From: Nocardiopsis sp. CC223A
Lineage (GTDB): Bacteria > Actinomycetota > Actinomycetes > Streptosporangiales > Streptosporangiaceae
Assembly (NCBI RefSeq): GCF_030766825.1
Contig: NZ_JASFDV010000010.1
Location: 52,652-116,651 of the forward strand
Direction: 5' to 3'
Length of the DNA: 64,000 nucleotides
Below the pieces are notes generated by a model, which saw nothing but the letters and a program-made list of their open reading frames with translations, was not told where the DNA came from and ran no database searches. Below, piece by piece: positions 33,624-41,270 of the stretch (position 1 is the stretch's first letter; every line of letters starts with the position of its first letter). Made by a program: the position numbers and the translations under genes.

Positions 33624-34396
33624 CGCACGCCCCCGGCGACGGTGAGCTGCTCGTCCGGCACGGCCAGCACGTGGTCCAGGGCCCGGGCGGCCCGGCGCCG
33701 TTCGATCTCCTTGAGGCGCTCGGCGTCGAAGGCCGTGAACGCGACCTCGGTCCTGGTGCAGCGGCGGCCCGCCTGCTCGATGTCGATCCGGGCGGTGAAG
33801 CGCAGGCGTTCGGGGTCCTCCAGCTCGGCGCTCTGGATGAGGTAGAGGATGCGGGCCTGCATCGGGAACAGGAAGTTCTCGAAGTCCGTGGCGATCGACT
33901 CGATGACGAAGTACCGGGACACGGGTTCGTCGGCGGTGTAGTACCGCTCGGTGACGGCGAGGAACATCTGCCGGGACGCCTCGACCGCGACCATGCCCTG
34001 GACGTGCAGCCCGGTCTGGTGGTCCAGCAGCAGCTCGTTGTCGCCGTGCAGGCGCATGGTGGCCTCGAAGAGCTGGTCGTCGCGTCTGCCTAGGTTGGCG
34101 ACGAGGACGTTGGGCTCTCGGTGCTTATGGGCTTCCGCGCGGTGCGCGGGGGTCGGGCGGGAGTGGTGGACCACGACCCGTTCGCGGATGCCGCGCCGGT
34201 TCATCTGCTCCTCCAGGTACCGCCACTCGTAGGCCCCCATGCCCTGCCCGCCCCGCAGTTCCAGGTACAGGTCGTCGTAGGCGCCCGCGCGGATCTCGGC
34301 GCTCAGCCCGCCGAGGGTGCGCACGTCGTCATGGGCGGCGAATCCGGCGAACCGGTCCCCCACCACGTACAGGGTCTTGTCGATGCGTGGCAGCAT
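33620..34396 (-). CDS. AfsA-like hotdog-fold protein
   Basis: 258 residues, ATG with GAAGGAGAAGG upstream. The central part has the AfsA (A-factor biosynthesis) hotdog pattern: EAHKHREPNVLVANLGRRDDQLFEATMRLHGDNELLLDH, then TGLHVQGMVAVEASRQMFLAVTERYY. True AfsA/ScbA proteins carry two such domains over about 300 residues; this one has a single domain plus a different 75-residue N-terminus, so it is a divergent relative. AfsA condenses a beta-ketoacyl thioester with dihydroxyacetone phosphate. The HAD phosphatase partner supports a phosphorylated intermediate, but the reaction is inferred. Confidence 0.78.
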   Translation of the reverse strand: MLPRIDKTLYVVGDRFAGFAAHDDVRTLGGLSAEIRAGAYDDLYLELRGGQGMGAYEWRYLEEQMNRRGIRERVVVHHSRPTPAHRAEAHKHREPNVLVANLGRRDDQLFEATMRLHGDNELLLDHQTGLHVQGMVAVEASRQMFLAVTERYYTADEPVSRYFVIESIATDFENFLFPMQARILYLIQSAELEDPERLRFTARIDIEQAGRRCTRTEVAFTAFDAERLKEIERRRAARALDHVLAVPDEQLTVAGGVR

Positions 34397-34517
34397 GTCC
34401 TTCTCCTTCTCTTCTTCGGTCGTTGTGGAAACCGTGGTCCGGGGTGCCCGGCGGGGTCGGGACCGAGGTGTCGTGCACCGGGGTCCTCCGGTACGCGAAC
34501 GGATGGGGCGGGGGAGG

Positions 34518-35726
34518 TCAGACCGTCCGCGGGGAGGGACGGAGGATCGTCAGGGCCAGGGCGCAGCCCAGGGCCAGGACGGCGGCGGCGCCCAGGGCGA
34601 CGGCGGTGAAGCCCCGCCCGACGAGGACCGCGGCGAGCTGCGGTCCGACGCCCGCGCCGACGAACAGCGCGAAGGTGTACAGCGCGGTGGCGGTGGCCCG
34701 GGCCCGTCCGGCGCGCGCCCCGACGGCCTGGACCAGGGCCGGGGCGGCGACGGCGACGCAGCCGGCGAAGACCAGCAGGAGGGCGCCCAGGGCGAGGGGG
34801 CCCGCGTCGGCGAGCGGGGCGAGGAGCGCGGCGGTGAGCGCCGCCCCGGCCAGGGAGGCGCCGATCCTGAGTTCGGGGGCGAAGCGGGCCAGGAGGCCGG
34901 AGAGCAGGGGGACGGCGAACATGGCGGGCAGCGCGCCCGCGCGCAACGCCAGGAGCGCGTCGGGGTCCGGGGCGGGGCCGTCCGGTCCGGCGAGTTCCAG
35001 TCCGCTGTAGACGGCGACGAAGCCGAGCAGCACCGTGGCGGTGGCGCAGTAGAGGGTGGGCAGTCCCGGGGTGCGCAGCAGGGCGGGGATGCCGCCGGAG
35101 GCCGCGGCGGCGCCGTCGGCGGGTGCTTCGTCGGAGGCCAGCGCGAACCGGAGCAGCAGGGCCGCCGCGACCAGGCAGAGCGCGCCGGCGAAGAACACCC
35201 AGTGCCAGCCCGCGGCCTGGCCGACCGCCTGGGCGGCGAGCTGTCCGATGACCGCGGAGGCGAGGAAGGAGCTGGTGAGCCAGGTGATGGCGGTGACCCG
35301 GCGGTGGACCGGGACGCTGGTCGCGATGTACCCGAAGGCGGCGGGGGCGAAGGAGGCCGCGGCGAACCCCTGGAGCACCCGCAGGGTCAGGCCGGACACG
35401 GCGTCGGGGGCGAGCGGGAGTGCGGCGGTCAGCAGTGCCGTGACGGGGGCGCCCAGGAGGATCACCCGGCGCGGGCCGTAGCGGTCGGCGGCCGGTCCCC
35501 AGGCGAGGAAGCCGACGGCGTAGGCGATGGCGAAGGCGGTCACCGCCCAGGCCGCGGTGGAGCGGTTCGTGTCCCAGTCGGCGGCGACGGGTCCCAGGAC
35601 GGGGAGGACCGCGTAGAGCTGGCCGACGATCAGGACGCCGGTGACGGCCAGGGCCGGGACGGCGAGCGGGTGCGCGGACGCTCCCGGGCCCTCGGCGGTC
35701 CTGCCGGTGGTCTGTGGTGAGGACAT
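34518..35726 (-). CDS. MFS transporter (drug/metabolite exporter type)
   Basis: 402 residues, 12 TM segments, with the MFS loop motif WGPAADRYGPRRVILLG between TM2 and TM3. The overall pattern matches DHA1-type exporters. The ATG at 35,726 is chosen because an operator palindrome lies only 15 nt upstream and the frame beyond (to 36,479) is antisense to the TetR gene. It is divergent from that TetR gene and upstream, by 121 nt, of the AfsA-like gene, so it probably exports the product of that operon or a toxic compound sensed by the TetR protein. Confidence 0.9.
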   Translation of the reverse strand: MSSPQTTGRTAEGPGASAHPLAVPALAVTGVLIVGQLYAVLPVLGPVAADWDTNRSTAAWAVTAFAIAYAVGFLAWGPAADRYGPRRVILLGAPVTALLTAALPLAPDAVSGLTLRVLQGFAAASFAPAAFGYIATSVPVHRRVTAITWLTSSFLASAVIGQLAAQAVGQAAGWHWVFFAGALCLVAAALLLRFALASDEAPADGAAAASGGIPALLRTPGLPTLYCATATVLLGFVAVYSGLELAGPDGPAPDPDALLALRAGALPAMFAVPLLSGLLARFAPELRIGASLAGAALTAALLAPLADAGPLALGALLLVFAGCVAVAAPALVQAVGARAGRARATATALYTFALFVGAGVGPQLAAVLVGRGFTAVALGAAAVLALGCALALTILRPSPRTV

Positions 35727-35740
35727 GACACCATCGTTGG

Positions 35741-35758
35741 CAACCAACCAGTTGGTTG
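35741..35758. promoter_or_regulatory. TetR-type operator 1 (MFS promoter)
   Basis: Perfect dyad CAACCAAC-CA-GTTGGTTG, 15 nt upstream of the MFS start codon. Shares the core ACCAAC-N2-GTTGGT with sites 2 and (nearly) 3. Confidence 0.8.
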
Positions 35759-35834
35759 TCAATCGGGATTCGCCCCTTCCCGCGTCCGCTTCCGGACATA
35801 TGGCACGCGCCACATCGTTACGGAAAGATTTGAA

Positions 35835-35848
35835 ACCAACTGGTTGGT
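35835..35848. promoter_or_regulatory. TetR-type operator 2 (autoregulatory)
   Basis: ACCAAC-TG-GTTGGT between a TTGAAA -35-like box (35,830-35,835) and a TACGAT -10-like box (35,856-35,861) that ends 6 nt before the TetR ATG. The placement fits direct promoter occlusion and a leaderless mRNA. Confidence 0.78.
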
Positions 35849-35867
35849 AATCGTTTACGATCGGGAA

Positions 35868-36464
35868 ATGCGCAACGCCGACCGTACCGAGAACACCCGC
35901 GCCCTCCTGCTCCGGGCGGCGCGCCACGAATTCGCCGAACACGGCATCGCCGGGGCCCGCGTGGACCGGATCGCCGAACGCGCCGGAGTCAACAAGCAAC
36001 GCATCTACGCCCACTTCGGTGACAAGGAGCAGCTCTTCCGCCACGTGGTCGGTCACGCCCTGGACGAGCTCTCCCAGGCCGTGACCCTCACCGACGACGC
36101 CGACCCCGGCGAGTACGTCGCACGGATCTTCGACTACCACCGCACCCGTCCCGACCTGCTGCGCCTCTTCCTCTGGGAGGCCCTGCACTACGGGGACTCC
36201 CCCCTGCCCGGCGAGGAGGAGCGCTCCCGCCTCTACGACGCCAAGGTCGCCTCGCTCTCCGAGGCCCTGGGCGGCCGGGTACCCGAGGCCGAGGTGCGGC
36301 GGATCCTGCTCACCCTCATCGGCATGGCCGCCTGGCCGCAGATCACCCCGCAGATGGCCCGCCTCGTCCTCGGCGAGAGCGCCGCCGGGACCGACCAGGA
36401 GAGCCTCCGCGAGCACCTGGTGCGCTTCACCCGCAACGCGGTCACCGCCCCGGAGCACATCTGA
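35868..36464 (+). CDS. TetR-family transcriptional regulator
   Basis: 198 residues from the ATG at 35,868 (an upstream TTG frame overlaps the operator). HTH: ARHEFAEHGIAGARVDRIAERAGVNKQRIYAHFGDKEQLFRHVVGHALDEL. The C-terminal ligand-binding half is helical. It lies divergent from the MFS gene; the two palindromes between them and a third at 37,436 make it the likely repressor of the exporter/AfsA-like operon, itself and the membrane-anchored protein at 36,591. It lacks obvious ArpA-type features. Confidence 0.93.
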   Translation: MRNADRTENTRALLLRAARHEFAEHGIAGARVDRIAERAGVNKQRIYAHFGDKEQLFRHVVGHALDELSQAVTLTDDADPGEYVARIFDYHRTRPDLLRLFLWEALHYGDSPLPGEEERSRLYDAKVASLSEALGGRVPEAEVRRILLTLIGMAAWPQITPQMARLVLGESAAGTDQESLREHLVRFTRNAVTAPEHI

Positions 36465-36505
36465 ACAGGTCCCCCGCACCCGGTTCGGGACCCCCGGACA
36501 CGGGC

Positions 36506-36540
36506 CGGACCCCGGGGCGGCGGCACGGCCCCGGGGTCCG
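36506..36540 (+). terminator. TetR gene terminator, first hairpin
   Basis: A perfect 13-bp stem (36,506-36,518 with 36,528-36,540) and 9-nt loop. Confidence 0.8.
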
Positions 36541-36548
36541 GTGCGAGG

Positions 36549-36582
36549 GGACCGCGCCCGGCCCGCGGGCCGGGCGCGGTCC
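36549..36582. terminator. Second hairpin between convergent genes
   Basis: A perfect 34-nt palindrome (36,549-36,582), 8 nt before the stop of the opposing gene. Serves both directions or forms a cruciform. Confidence 0.75.
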
Positions 36583-36590
36583 GGGTCGGC

Positions 36591-37394
36591 TCACTCCGCG
36601 GCGAGCGCGGCGGGGGCCGGCGGCTGCCCGCCGGTTCCCTCCACCGCCGCGATCCAGGCGTTGTGCAGCCACATCTGGGTGGCCCTGCGCTGCCGCACGG
36701 CGTCCCAGGTGACGTCGCGCTCGAAGGTGACCACGCGCGAGTCCGCACCCACGATCACCCAGGCGTAGCGACCGTCGGCGTGCCGGGTCTTGACCTTGAC
36801 CCCGGGGATCACGTGCTCCTCGCCGTCGGCGCCGACGACCACCTCGTCGTGCCGGTCGACCCACTGCTCCTCCAGGCCCGCCAGGTACTCGGAGTCCTGC
36901 CGGGCGAGCCAGGAGTAGGCGGCCTCGCGCGCCTGCTCCGCGCCGGGCAGGGCGTCCGGGTCGTTCGCCTCCCGGGGGTCGAGGGCGGTGACGCCGATCA
37001 GGCGGCCGTCGGAACCGACCACGACGCTCAGGTGGGGGCCGGCCACGTCGTACTCCCCGCCCTCCTGGTAGCGGCGGACGGTCACCTCCTCCGTGTCGTG
37101 GCCGGCGCCGTGCTCGCGCACGAGCTCCCAGCCCCGCGGGACCTCCACCCCGGTCCCGGCCAGCGCCGGGTCCGCGGCCGCGTCGCCGACCGTCGGCACC
37201 TGCTCCCCCTCGGTTCCCCCCTCCGTCCCGCCGTTCGCCGTGTCCGCGTGGTCGGCCGGGGCGGTGACCCGCCGGGTGTCCGCGTAGGCCCACAGGGAGG
37301 TGCCGAGCACCAGGGCGGCCGAGGCCCCGGCGATCCCCAGGGCCACCGCGCGCGGACGGGTGCGCCGCCGCGTTCCGCCGGTCCGTGTCCGCAT
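36591..37394 (-). CDS. Membrane-anchored extracytoplasmic protein, function unknown
   Basis: 267 residues from an ATG with AAGGAGGAC upstream. A basic N-terminus (RRRTRPR), one hydrophobic anchor (AVALGIAGASAALVLGTSLWAY) and an extracytoplasmic part with two beta-rich halves (RRYQEGGEYDVAGPHLSVVVGSDGRLIGVTALDP and VKVKTRHADGRYAWVIVGADSRVVTFERDVTWD) that recall PepSY-like folds. I do not recognise the family. An operator matching the TetR sites lies 42 nt upstream, so it is probably co-regulated with the MFS/AfsA-like operon. Confidence 0.75.
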   Translation of the reverse strand: MRTRTGGTRRRTRPRAVALGIAGASAALVLGTSLWAYADTRRVTAPADHADTANGGTEGGTEGEQVPTVGDAAADPALAGTGVEVPRGWELVREHGAGHDTEEVTVRRYQEGGEYDVAGPHLSVVVGSDGRLIGVTALDPREANDPDALPGAEQAREAAYSWLARQDSEYLAGLEEQWVDRHDEVVVGADGEEHVIPGVKVKTRHADGRYAWVIVGADSRVVTFERDVTWDAVRQRRATQMWLHNAWIAAVEGTGGQPPAPAALAAE

Positions 37395-37435
37395 GTGCGT
37401 CCTCCTTCGTCATCGGATCGACACGACCATAAAAA

Positions 37436-37453
37436 CAACCAACTAGTTGGATG
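37436..37453. promoter_or_regulatory. TetR-type operator 3
   Basis: CAACCAAC-TA-GTTGGATG differs from a perfect dyad at one position and matches operator 1 in 15 of 18 bases. Lies 42 nt upstream of the membrane-anchored protein gene. Confidence 0.72.
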
Positions 37454-37526
37454 TCAACGGCGGCGGGTATCCGGCACACGCAGGGCCGGGACGCGCCGCC
37501 CCGGCCCTGCGGTGACACCGGTGCGG

Positions 37527-38618
37527 CTAACGCCCCGGCAGGGCGACGACCGTGCCCGTGCGGGCGCTGCGCCGGGCGGCCTCGATGATCTCCAGGCCGT
37601 GGATCACCTCGTGCGGGTCCACCGGCAGCGGCTCGCCCTCGCCCACCGCGTCGCGCACGCCCGCGTAGAACTCGGGGTAGGCGCCCCGGGCGGAGGGCAC
37701 CCGACGGGTGGCCCCGTCCACGCCCAGCAGCCCCCAGGCCGACTCGGGCGACACGCCCCAGTCCGCGGCGGTCGGGCTCTCCCCCGCGAGCAGGCGCGCC
37801 TCCTGCCCGTCCATGCCGTGGCTGGTGAACGCCCCCGCGTCGCCCAGCACCCGGAAACGCGGGCCGGCCTGGGCGGTGAGCGCGCCCATCCACAGCTGGG
37901 AGCGGGTGCCCCGGGCGTGGTGCAGTGACAGGAAGACGTCGTCGTCGGCCTGCACGCCCTCGCGCAGGGTGTCCACCTCCGCGTAGACCGAGGCGACCGG
38001 GCCGAACAGGTTGACCGCCTGGTCGATCAGGTGCGGCCCCAGGTCGTAGAGCAGTCCGGCGCCGCCCTCCACCGCACCGCTCTCGCGCCAGGTGCCCTTG
38101 GCCTGCGGCCGCCAGCGCTCGAACCGGGACTCGAACCGGTGCACCCGGCCCAGCGCCCCCTCCTCCACCAGGTGCCACAGGGTCAGGAAGTCGGCGTCCC
38201 ACCGGCGGTTCTGGTACACCGTGAGCACCCGGCCCAGCTTCTCGGCCAGGTCGGTGAGCTCGCGGGCCTGCCCGGCGGTGAGCGCGAACGGCTTGTCCAC
38301 CACCACGGACATGCCCGCCTCCAGCGCGGCCCGGGCCAGCGGGGCGTGGGTGTCGTTGGGGGTGGTGACGACGGCGATCTCGTAGCGCCCGGCGTCGGCC
38401 CACAGGTCGGCGACGGTCGGGTACACGGTGGCGTCCGGGTGGCGCTCGCGGACCGTGCGGGCGCGCTCGGGGTTCCCGGTCACCACGGCGGACAGGCGCA
38501 GTCCGGGGACCGCCTCGATGACCGGGGCGTGGAAGACCTCACCCCCCTTGCCGTAACCGATGAGGGCGACGTGCAGCTCGGGGCCGTCGTGCTCGGGGAC
38601 CTGCGATGCGTTGGACAT
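37527..38618 (-). CDS. Gfo/Idh/MocA-family oxidoreductase
   Basis: 363 residues. N-terminal Rossmann ALIGYGKGGEVFHAPVIEAVPGLRLSAVVT, the family motif VVVDKPFALTAGQARELTDLAEKLGRVLTVYQNRRWDADFL (with the catalytic EKP-type Lys here as DKP) and the C-terminal GGGLLYDLGPHLIDQA-like block GGAGLLYDLGPHLIDQAVNLFG. It uses NAD(P) to oxidise or reduce a sugar, inositol or related compound. It is divergent from the sugar ABC importer, so the imported sugar may be its substrate. Confidence 0.9.
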   Translation of the reverse strand: MSNASQVPEHDGPELHVALIGYGKGGEVFHAPVIEAVPGLRLSAVVTGNPERARTVRERHPDATVYPTVADLWADAGRYEIAVVTTPNDTHAPLARAALEAGMSVVVDKPFALTAGQARELTDLAEKLGRVLTVYQNRRWDADFLTLWHLVEEGALGRVHRFESRFERWRPQAKGTWRESGAVEGGAGLLYDLGPHLIDQAVNLFGPVASVYAEVDTLREGVQADDDVFLSLHHARGTRSQLWMGALTAQAGPRFRVLGDAGAFTSHGMDGQEARLLAGESPTAADWGVSPESAWGLLGVDGATRRVPSARGAYPEFYAGVRDAVGEGEPLPVDPHEVIHGLEIIEAARRSARTGTVVALPGR

Positions 38619-38763
38619 GTCTCCAATTTACGGCGCCGGGGCCCGCACACGGGAGCCTGCGGACCCGGTGTGCCGTGCGGCCGGGAAGTCATCGGGTCAT
38701 GGGCGGTGACCAGGGCGTTTCGGCATCGTTACGAAAGTATTTGCAGATTTTGTAGACATTTTC

Positions 38764-38781
38764 ATGCAATGCGGATTGCAT
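38764..38781. promoter_or_regulatory. 18-bp palindrome upstream of the sugar importer (LacI-like operator)
   Basis: Arms ATGCAAT and ATTGCAT around GCGG, an even dyad with a central CG as is usual for LacI-family sites. It lies 50 nt before the binding-protein ATG in an AT-rich stretch. No LacI gene is present in this window. Confidence 0.6.
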
Positions 38782-38831
38782 CGTGTTTCAACGTGCCCTG
38801 AGTCACATGTCCCCTCGCACAAGGGAGAACC

Positions 38832-40190
38832 ATGCCGAGAACAGAATCCGGGAACCGCCGCCACCTGGCGCTGATCGCCGCGGCGGGGAGCGCCGTCCTC
38901 CTCGCCTCGGGCTGCTCCTACCTGAGCGGTGAGGGCGGCGGAGGCGGCGGTACAGACGCCGCCGACGTCGATTGCACCCCCTTCGAAGCGTGGTCGGACG
39001 TGGAGGGGACCGTCAGCATCTACTCCTCCATCCGCGACGAGGAGGCCGAGCGGATGGACCGCTCCTGGGCCGACTTCGAAGCGTGCACCGGCATCGACAT
39101 CCAGCACGAGGGCAGCGGCGAGTTCGAGGCCCAGCTGCCCATCCGCCTGGAGGGCGGCAACGCCCCCGACCTGGCCCTCATCCCCCAGCCCGGCCTGCTC
39201 CAGCGGGTCGTCGACGACGGCTACGCGGTGCCCGTCGCCGACGGGGTCCGCGGCAACGCCGAAGAGGGCTGGGGCGAGGACTGGCTCGGCTACGCCACCT
39301 TCGACGGCGAACTGTACGGCACCCCCTACGGCGCCAACATGAAGTCGATGGTCTGGTACTCGCCGACCTACTTCGCCGAGAACGGCCACGAGGTCCCGCA
39401 GAGCTGGGACGAGATGATCGAGCTCAGCGACACCATCGCCGAGTCCGGCACCAAGCCCTGGTGCGTGGGCTTCGAGTCCGGCGACGCCACCGGCTGGCCC
39501 GGCACCGACTGGATCGAGAACGCGCTGCTGCGCAGCGCCGGCACCGACGTCTACAACCAGTGGGTCTCCCACGAGATCCCCTTCGACGACCCGCAGGTCG
39601 CCGAGGCGTTCGAACTGGCCGGCGACATCGTCCGCAACCCCGACTACGTCAACGGCACCTTCGGCGAGGTCGAGAGCATCGCCGTCACCTCCTTCCAGGA
39701 GGCCGGGCTGCCGCTGCTCGACGGCGGCTGCGCCATGTACCTGATGGGGTCGTTCTACTCCGCGCAGTTCGAGGAGGACGTGACCGTCGCCGAGGACGGC
39801 GACGTGTACGGCTTCGTCATGCCGCCGCTGGAGGCGGGCGCCGAGGTCCCGGTGATGGGCGGCGGCGAGTTCGCCGTGCCCTTCGCCGACCGCCCCGAGG
39901 TCGCCGCGGTCCACGAGTACCTGTCCACCCCCGAGTACGCCGACAGCCGCGCCTCCCAGGGCGCCTGGGTGTCGGCCAACCGGAACATGGACCCGACCGT
40001 GATCGAGGACCCGGCCTCGCAGTTCGCCGCCGAGGTGCTGCTGTCCCCCGACACGGTCTTCCACTTCGACGGCAGCGACGCGATGCCCTCCTCCGTGGGC
40101 ACCAACGTGTTCTGGAACGGCATGGTCGACTGGGTCACCGGCACCTCCACCGAGGACGTCCTGGAGACCATCGAGTCCGCCTGGCCGTAA
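38832..40190 (+). CDS. ABC sugar-transporter substrate-binding lipoprotein, family 1
   Basis: 452 residues, GGGAGAACC before the ATG. Signal peptide with lipobox LLASGC, Gly-rich linker, then a family-1 solute-binding fold (GTVSIYSSIRDEEAERMDRSWADFEACTGIDIQHEGSGEFEAQLPIRLEGGNAPDLALIPQPG; aromatic and Trp residues typical of sugar contact such as GWPGTDWIEN). The sequence resembles alpha-glucoside (AglE-type) binding proteins. It is followed by a 16-bp intercistronic hairpin and two permeases. Confidence 0.92.
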   Translation: MPRTESGNRRHLALIAAAGSAVLLASGCSYLSGEGGGGGGTDAADVDCTPFEAWSDVEGTVSIYSSIRDEEAERMDRSWADFEACTGIDIQHEGSGEFEAQLPIRLEGGNAPDLALIPQPGLLQRVVDDGYAVPVADGVRGNAEEGWGEDWLGYATFDGELYGTPYGANMKSMVWYSPTYFAENGHEVPQSWDEMIELSDTIAESGTKPWCVGFESGDATGWPGTDWIENALLRSAGTDVYNQWVSHEIPFDDPQVAEAFELAGDIVRNPDYVNGTFGEVESIAVTSFQEAGLPLLDGGCAMYLMGSFYSAQFEEDVTVAEDGDVYGFVMPPLEAGAEVPVMGGGEFAVPFADRPEVAAVHEYLSTPEYADSRASQGAWVSANRNMDPTVIEDPASQFAAEVLLSPDTVFHFDGSDAMPSSVGTNVFWNGMVDWVTGTSTEDVLETIESAWP

Positions 40191-40197
40191 CGGTCCC

Positions 40198-40233
40198 GTG
40201 AGGGGACGGCGACCCACGTCGCCGTCCCCTCAC
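40198..40233 (+). terminator. Intercistronic hairpin between binding protein and permeases
   Basis: A perfect 16-bp stem (40,198-40,213 with 40,218-40,233) and 4-nt loop, 8 nt after the binding-protein stop. Such a structure lets binding protein be made in excess over permeases by attenuation or 3'-end stabilisation. Confidence 0.8.
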
Positions 40234-40292
40234 CGCGCCTGTTCCCCGACCCCTCCCTCCGTTCCTCCCCGGCAATCACAAGGGGCCCACCC

Positions 40293-41270
40293 ATGGAGTT
40301 CTCGTTCCTGGACGAGCTTCCCAAGATCGTGTGGATGCTCATCGGGATCGCCGCCTTCCTCGGCGTCATCGGCCTGCTGCTGCTCCTCGTCGACGTGCCC
40401 CGCACCCGACGCGACCGGTGGCAGGCGGTCCTGTTCCTCTCCCCGGCCCTGCTCCTCCTGGCGGGCGGGCTCGTCTACCCCGTCCTGCGCACCACCTACC
40501 TGTCCTTCCACGACCGGTCCGGCGACACGTTCGTGGGGCTCGCCAACTACATCTGGATGTTCCAGCGACCGGAGATCCTGCAGGTGCTGTGGAACACCCT
40601 GCTGTGGGTGGCGTTCGCACCGCTGCTGGCCACCGTGATCGGCCTGGTCTACGCGGTGCTGGTGGACCGGTCCCGGTTCGAACCGGTCGCCAAGTCCCTG
40701 GTGTTCATGCCGATGGCGATCTCGTTCGTCGGCGCGAGCATCATCTGGCGGTTCGTGTACGCCTACCGGCCCGCCGACCAGGAGCAGTACGGCCTGTTCA
40801 ACCAGATCGTCGTGTGGTTCGGCGGCGAACCGCGGCTGTGGCTGCTGGAACAGCCGCTGAACACCTTCCTGCTCATCCTGGTGCTCATCTGGGTGCAGGC
40901 CGGCTTCGCGATGGTCGTGCTGTCGGCGGCGATCAAGGCCATCCCCGCCGAGATCGTCGAGGCCGCGCGCATCGACGGCGCCGGACCCTTCCAGCTGTTC
41001 CGGAGCATCACCCTGCCGTCGGTGTGGCCGACCCTCCTGGTCGTCCTCATCACCATCACCGTGCAGACCCTGAAGGTGTTCGACATCGTCCGCACCATGA
41101 CCGGCGGCAACTACGGCACCAGCGTCATCGCCAACGAGATGTACAGCCAGGCGTTCTCCCAGGGCCAGACCGGCCAGGGGTCGGCCCTGGCGGTGTTCCT
41201 GTTCGTCCTGGTCATCCCGCTGGTGGTCCTTCAGATCCGGCGCACCCGCAAGGCGAGGGAGATGTCATGA
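40293..41270 (+). CDS. Sugar ABC transporter permease (AglF/MalF type)
   Basis: 325 residues with an extra N-terminal TM pair, six core TMs and the EAA motif EIVEAARIDGAGPFQLFRSITLPSVWPTLLVVLIT. TM1 (VWMLIGIAAFLGVIGLLLLLVDVP) precedes the permease core proper, as in AglF. The stop overlaps the next start by ATGA. Confidence 0.93.
   Translation: MEFSFLDELPKIVWMLIGIAAFLGVIGLLLLLVDVPRTRRDRWQAVLFLSPALLLLAGGLVYPVLRTTYLSFHDRSGDTFVGLANYIWMFQRPEILQVLWNTLLWVAFAPLLATVIGLVYAVLVDRSRFEPVAKSLVFMPMAISFVGASIIWRFVYAYRPADQEQYGLFNQIVVWFGGEPRLWLLEQPLNTFLLILVLIWVQAGFAMVVLSAAIKAIPAEIVEAARIDGAGPFQLFRSITLPSVWPTLLVVLITITVQTLKVFDIVRTMTGGNYGTSVIANEMYSQAFSQGQTGQGSALAVFLFVLVIPLVVLQIRRTRKAREMS

Noticed and set aside
35801..35811. 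ACGCGCCAC word near the TetR operators, identical to the hairpin-array loop core
   Set aside because: A single 9-mer without a matching stem is expected by chance in GC-rich DNA.
25546..38618. Secondary-metabolite biosynthetic cluster
   Set aside because: AurF-like, BVMO and AfsA-like genes are present but there is no PKS, NRPS, terpene synthase or carrier protein, and the two blocks are separated by unrelated genes with their own terminators.
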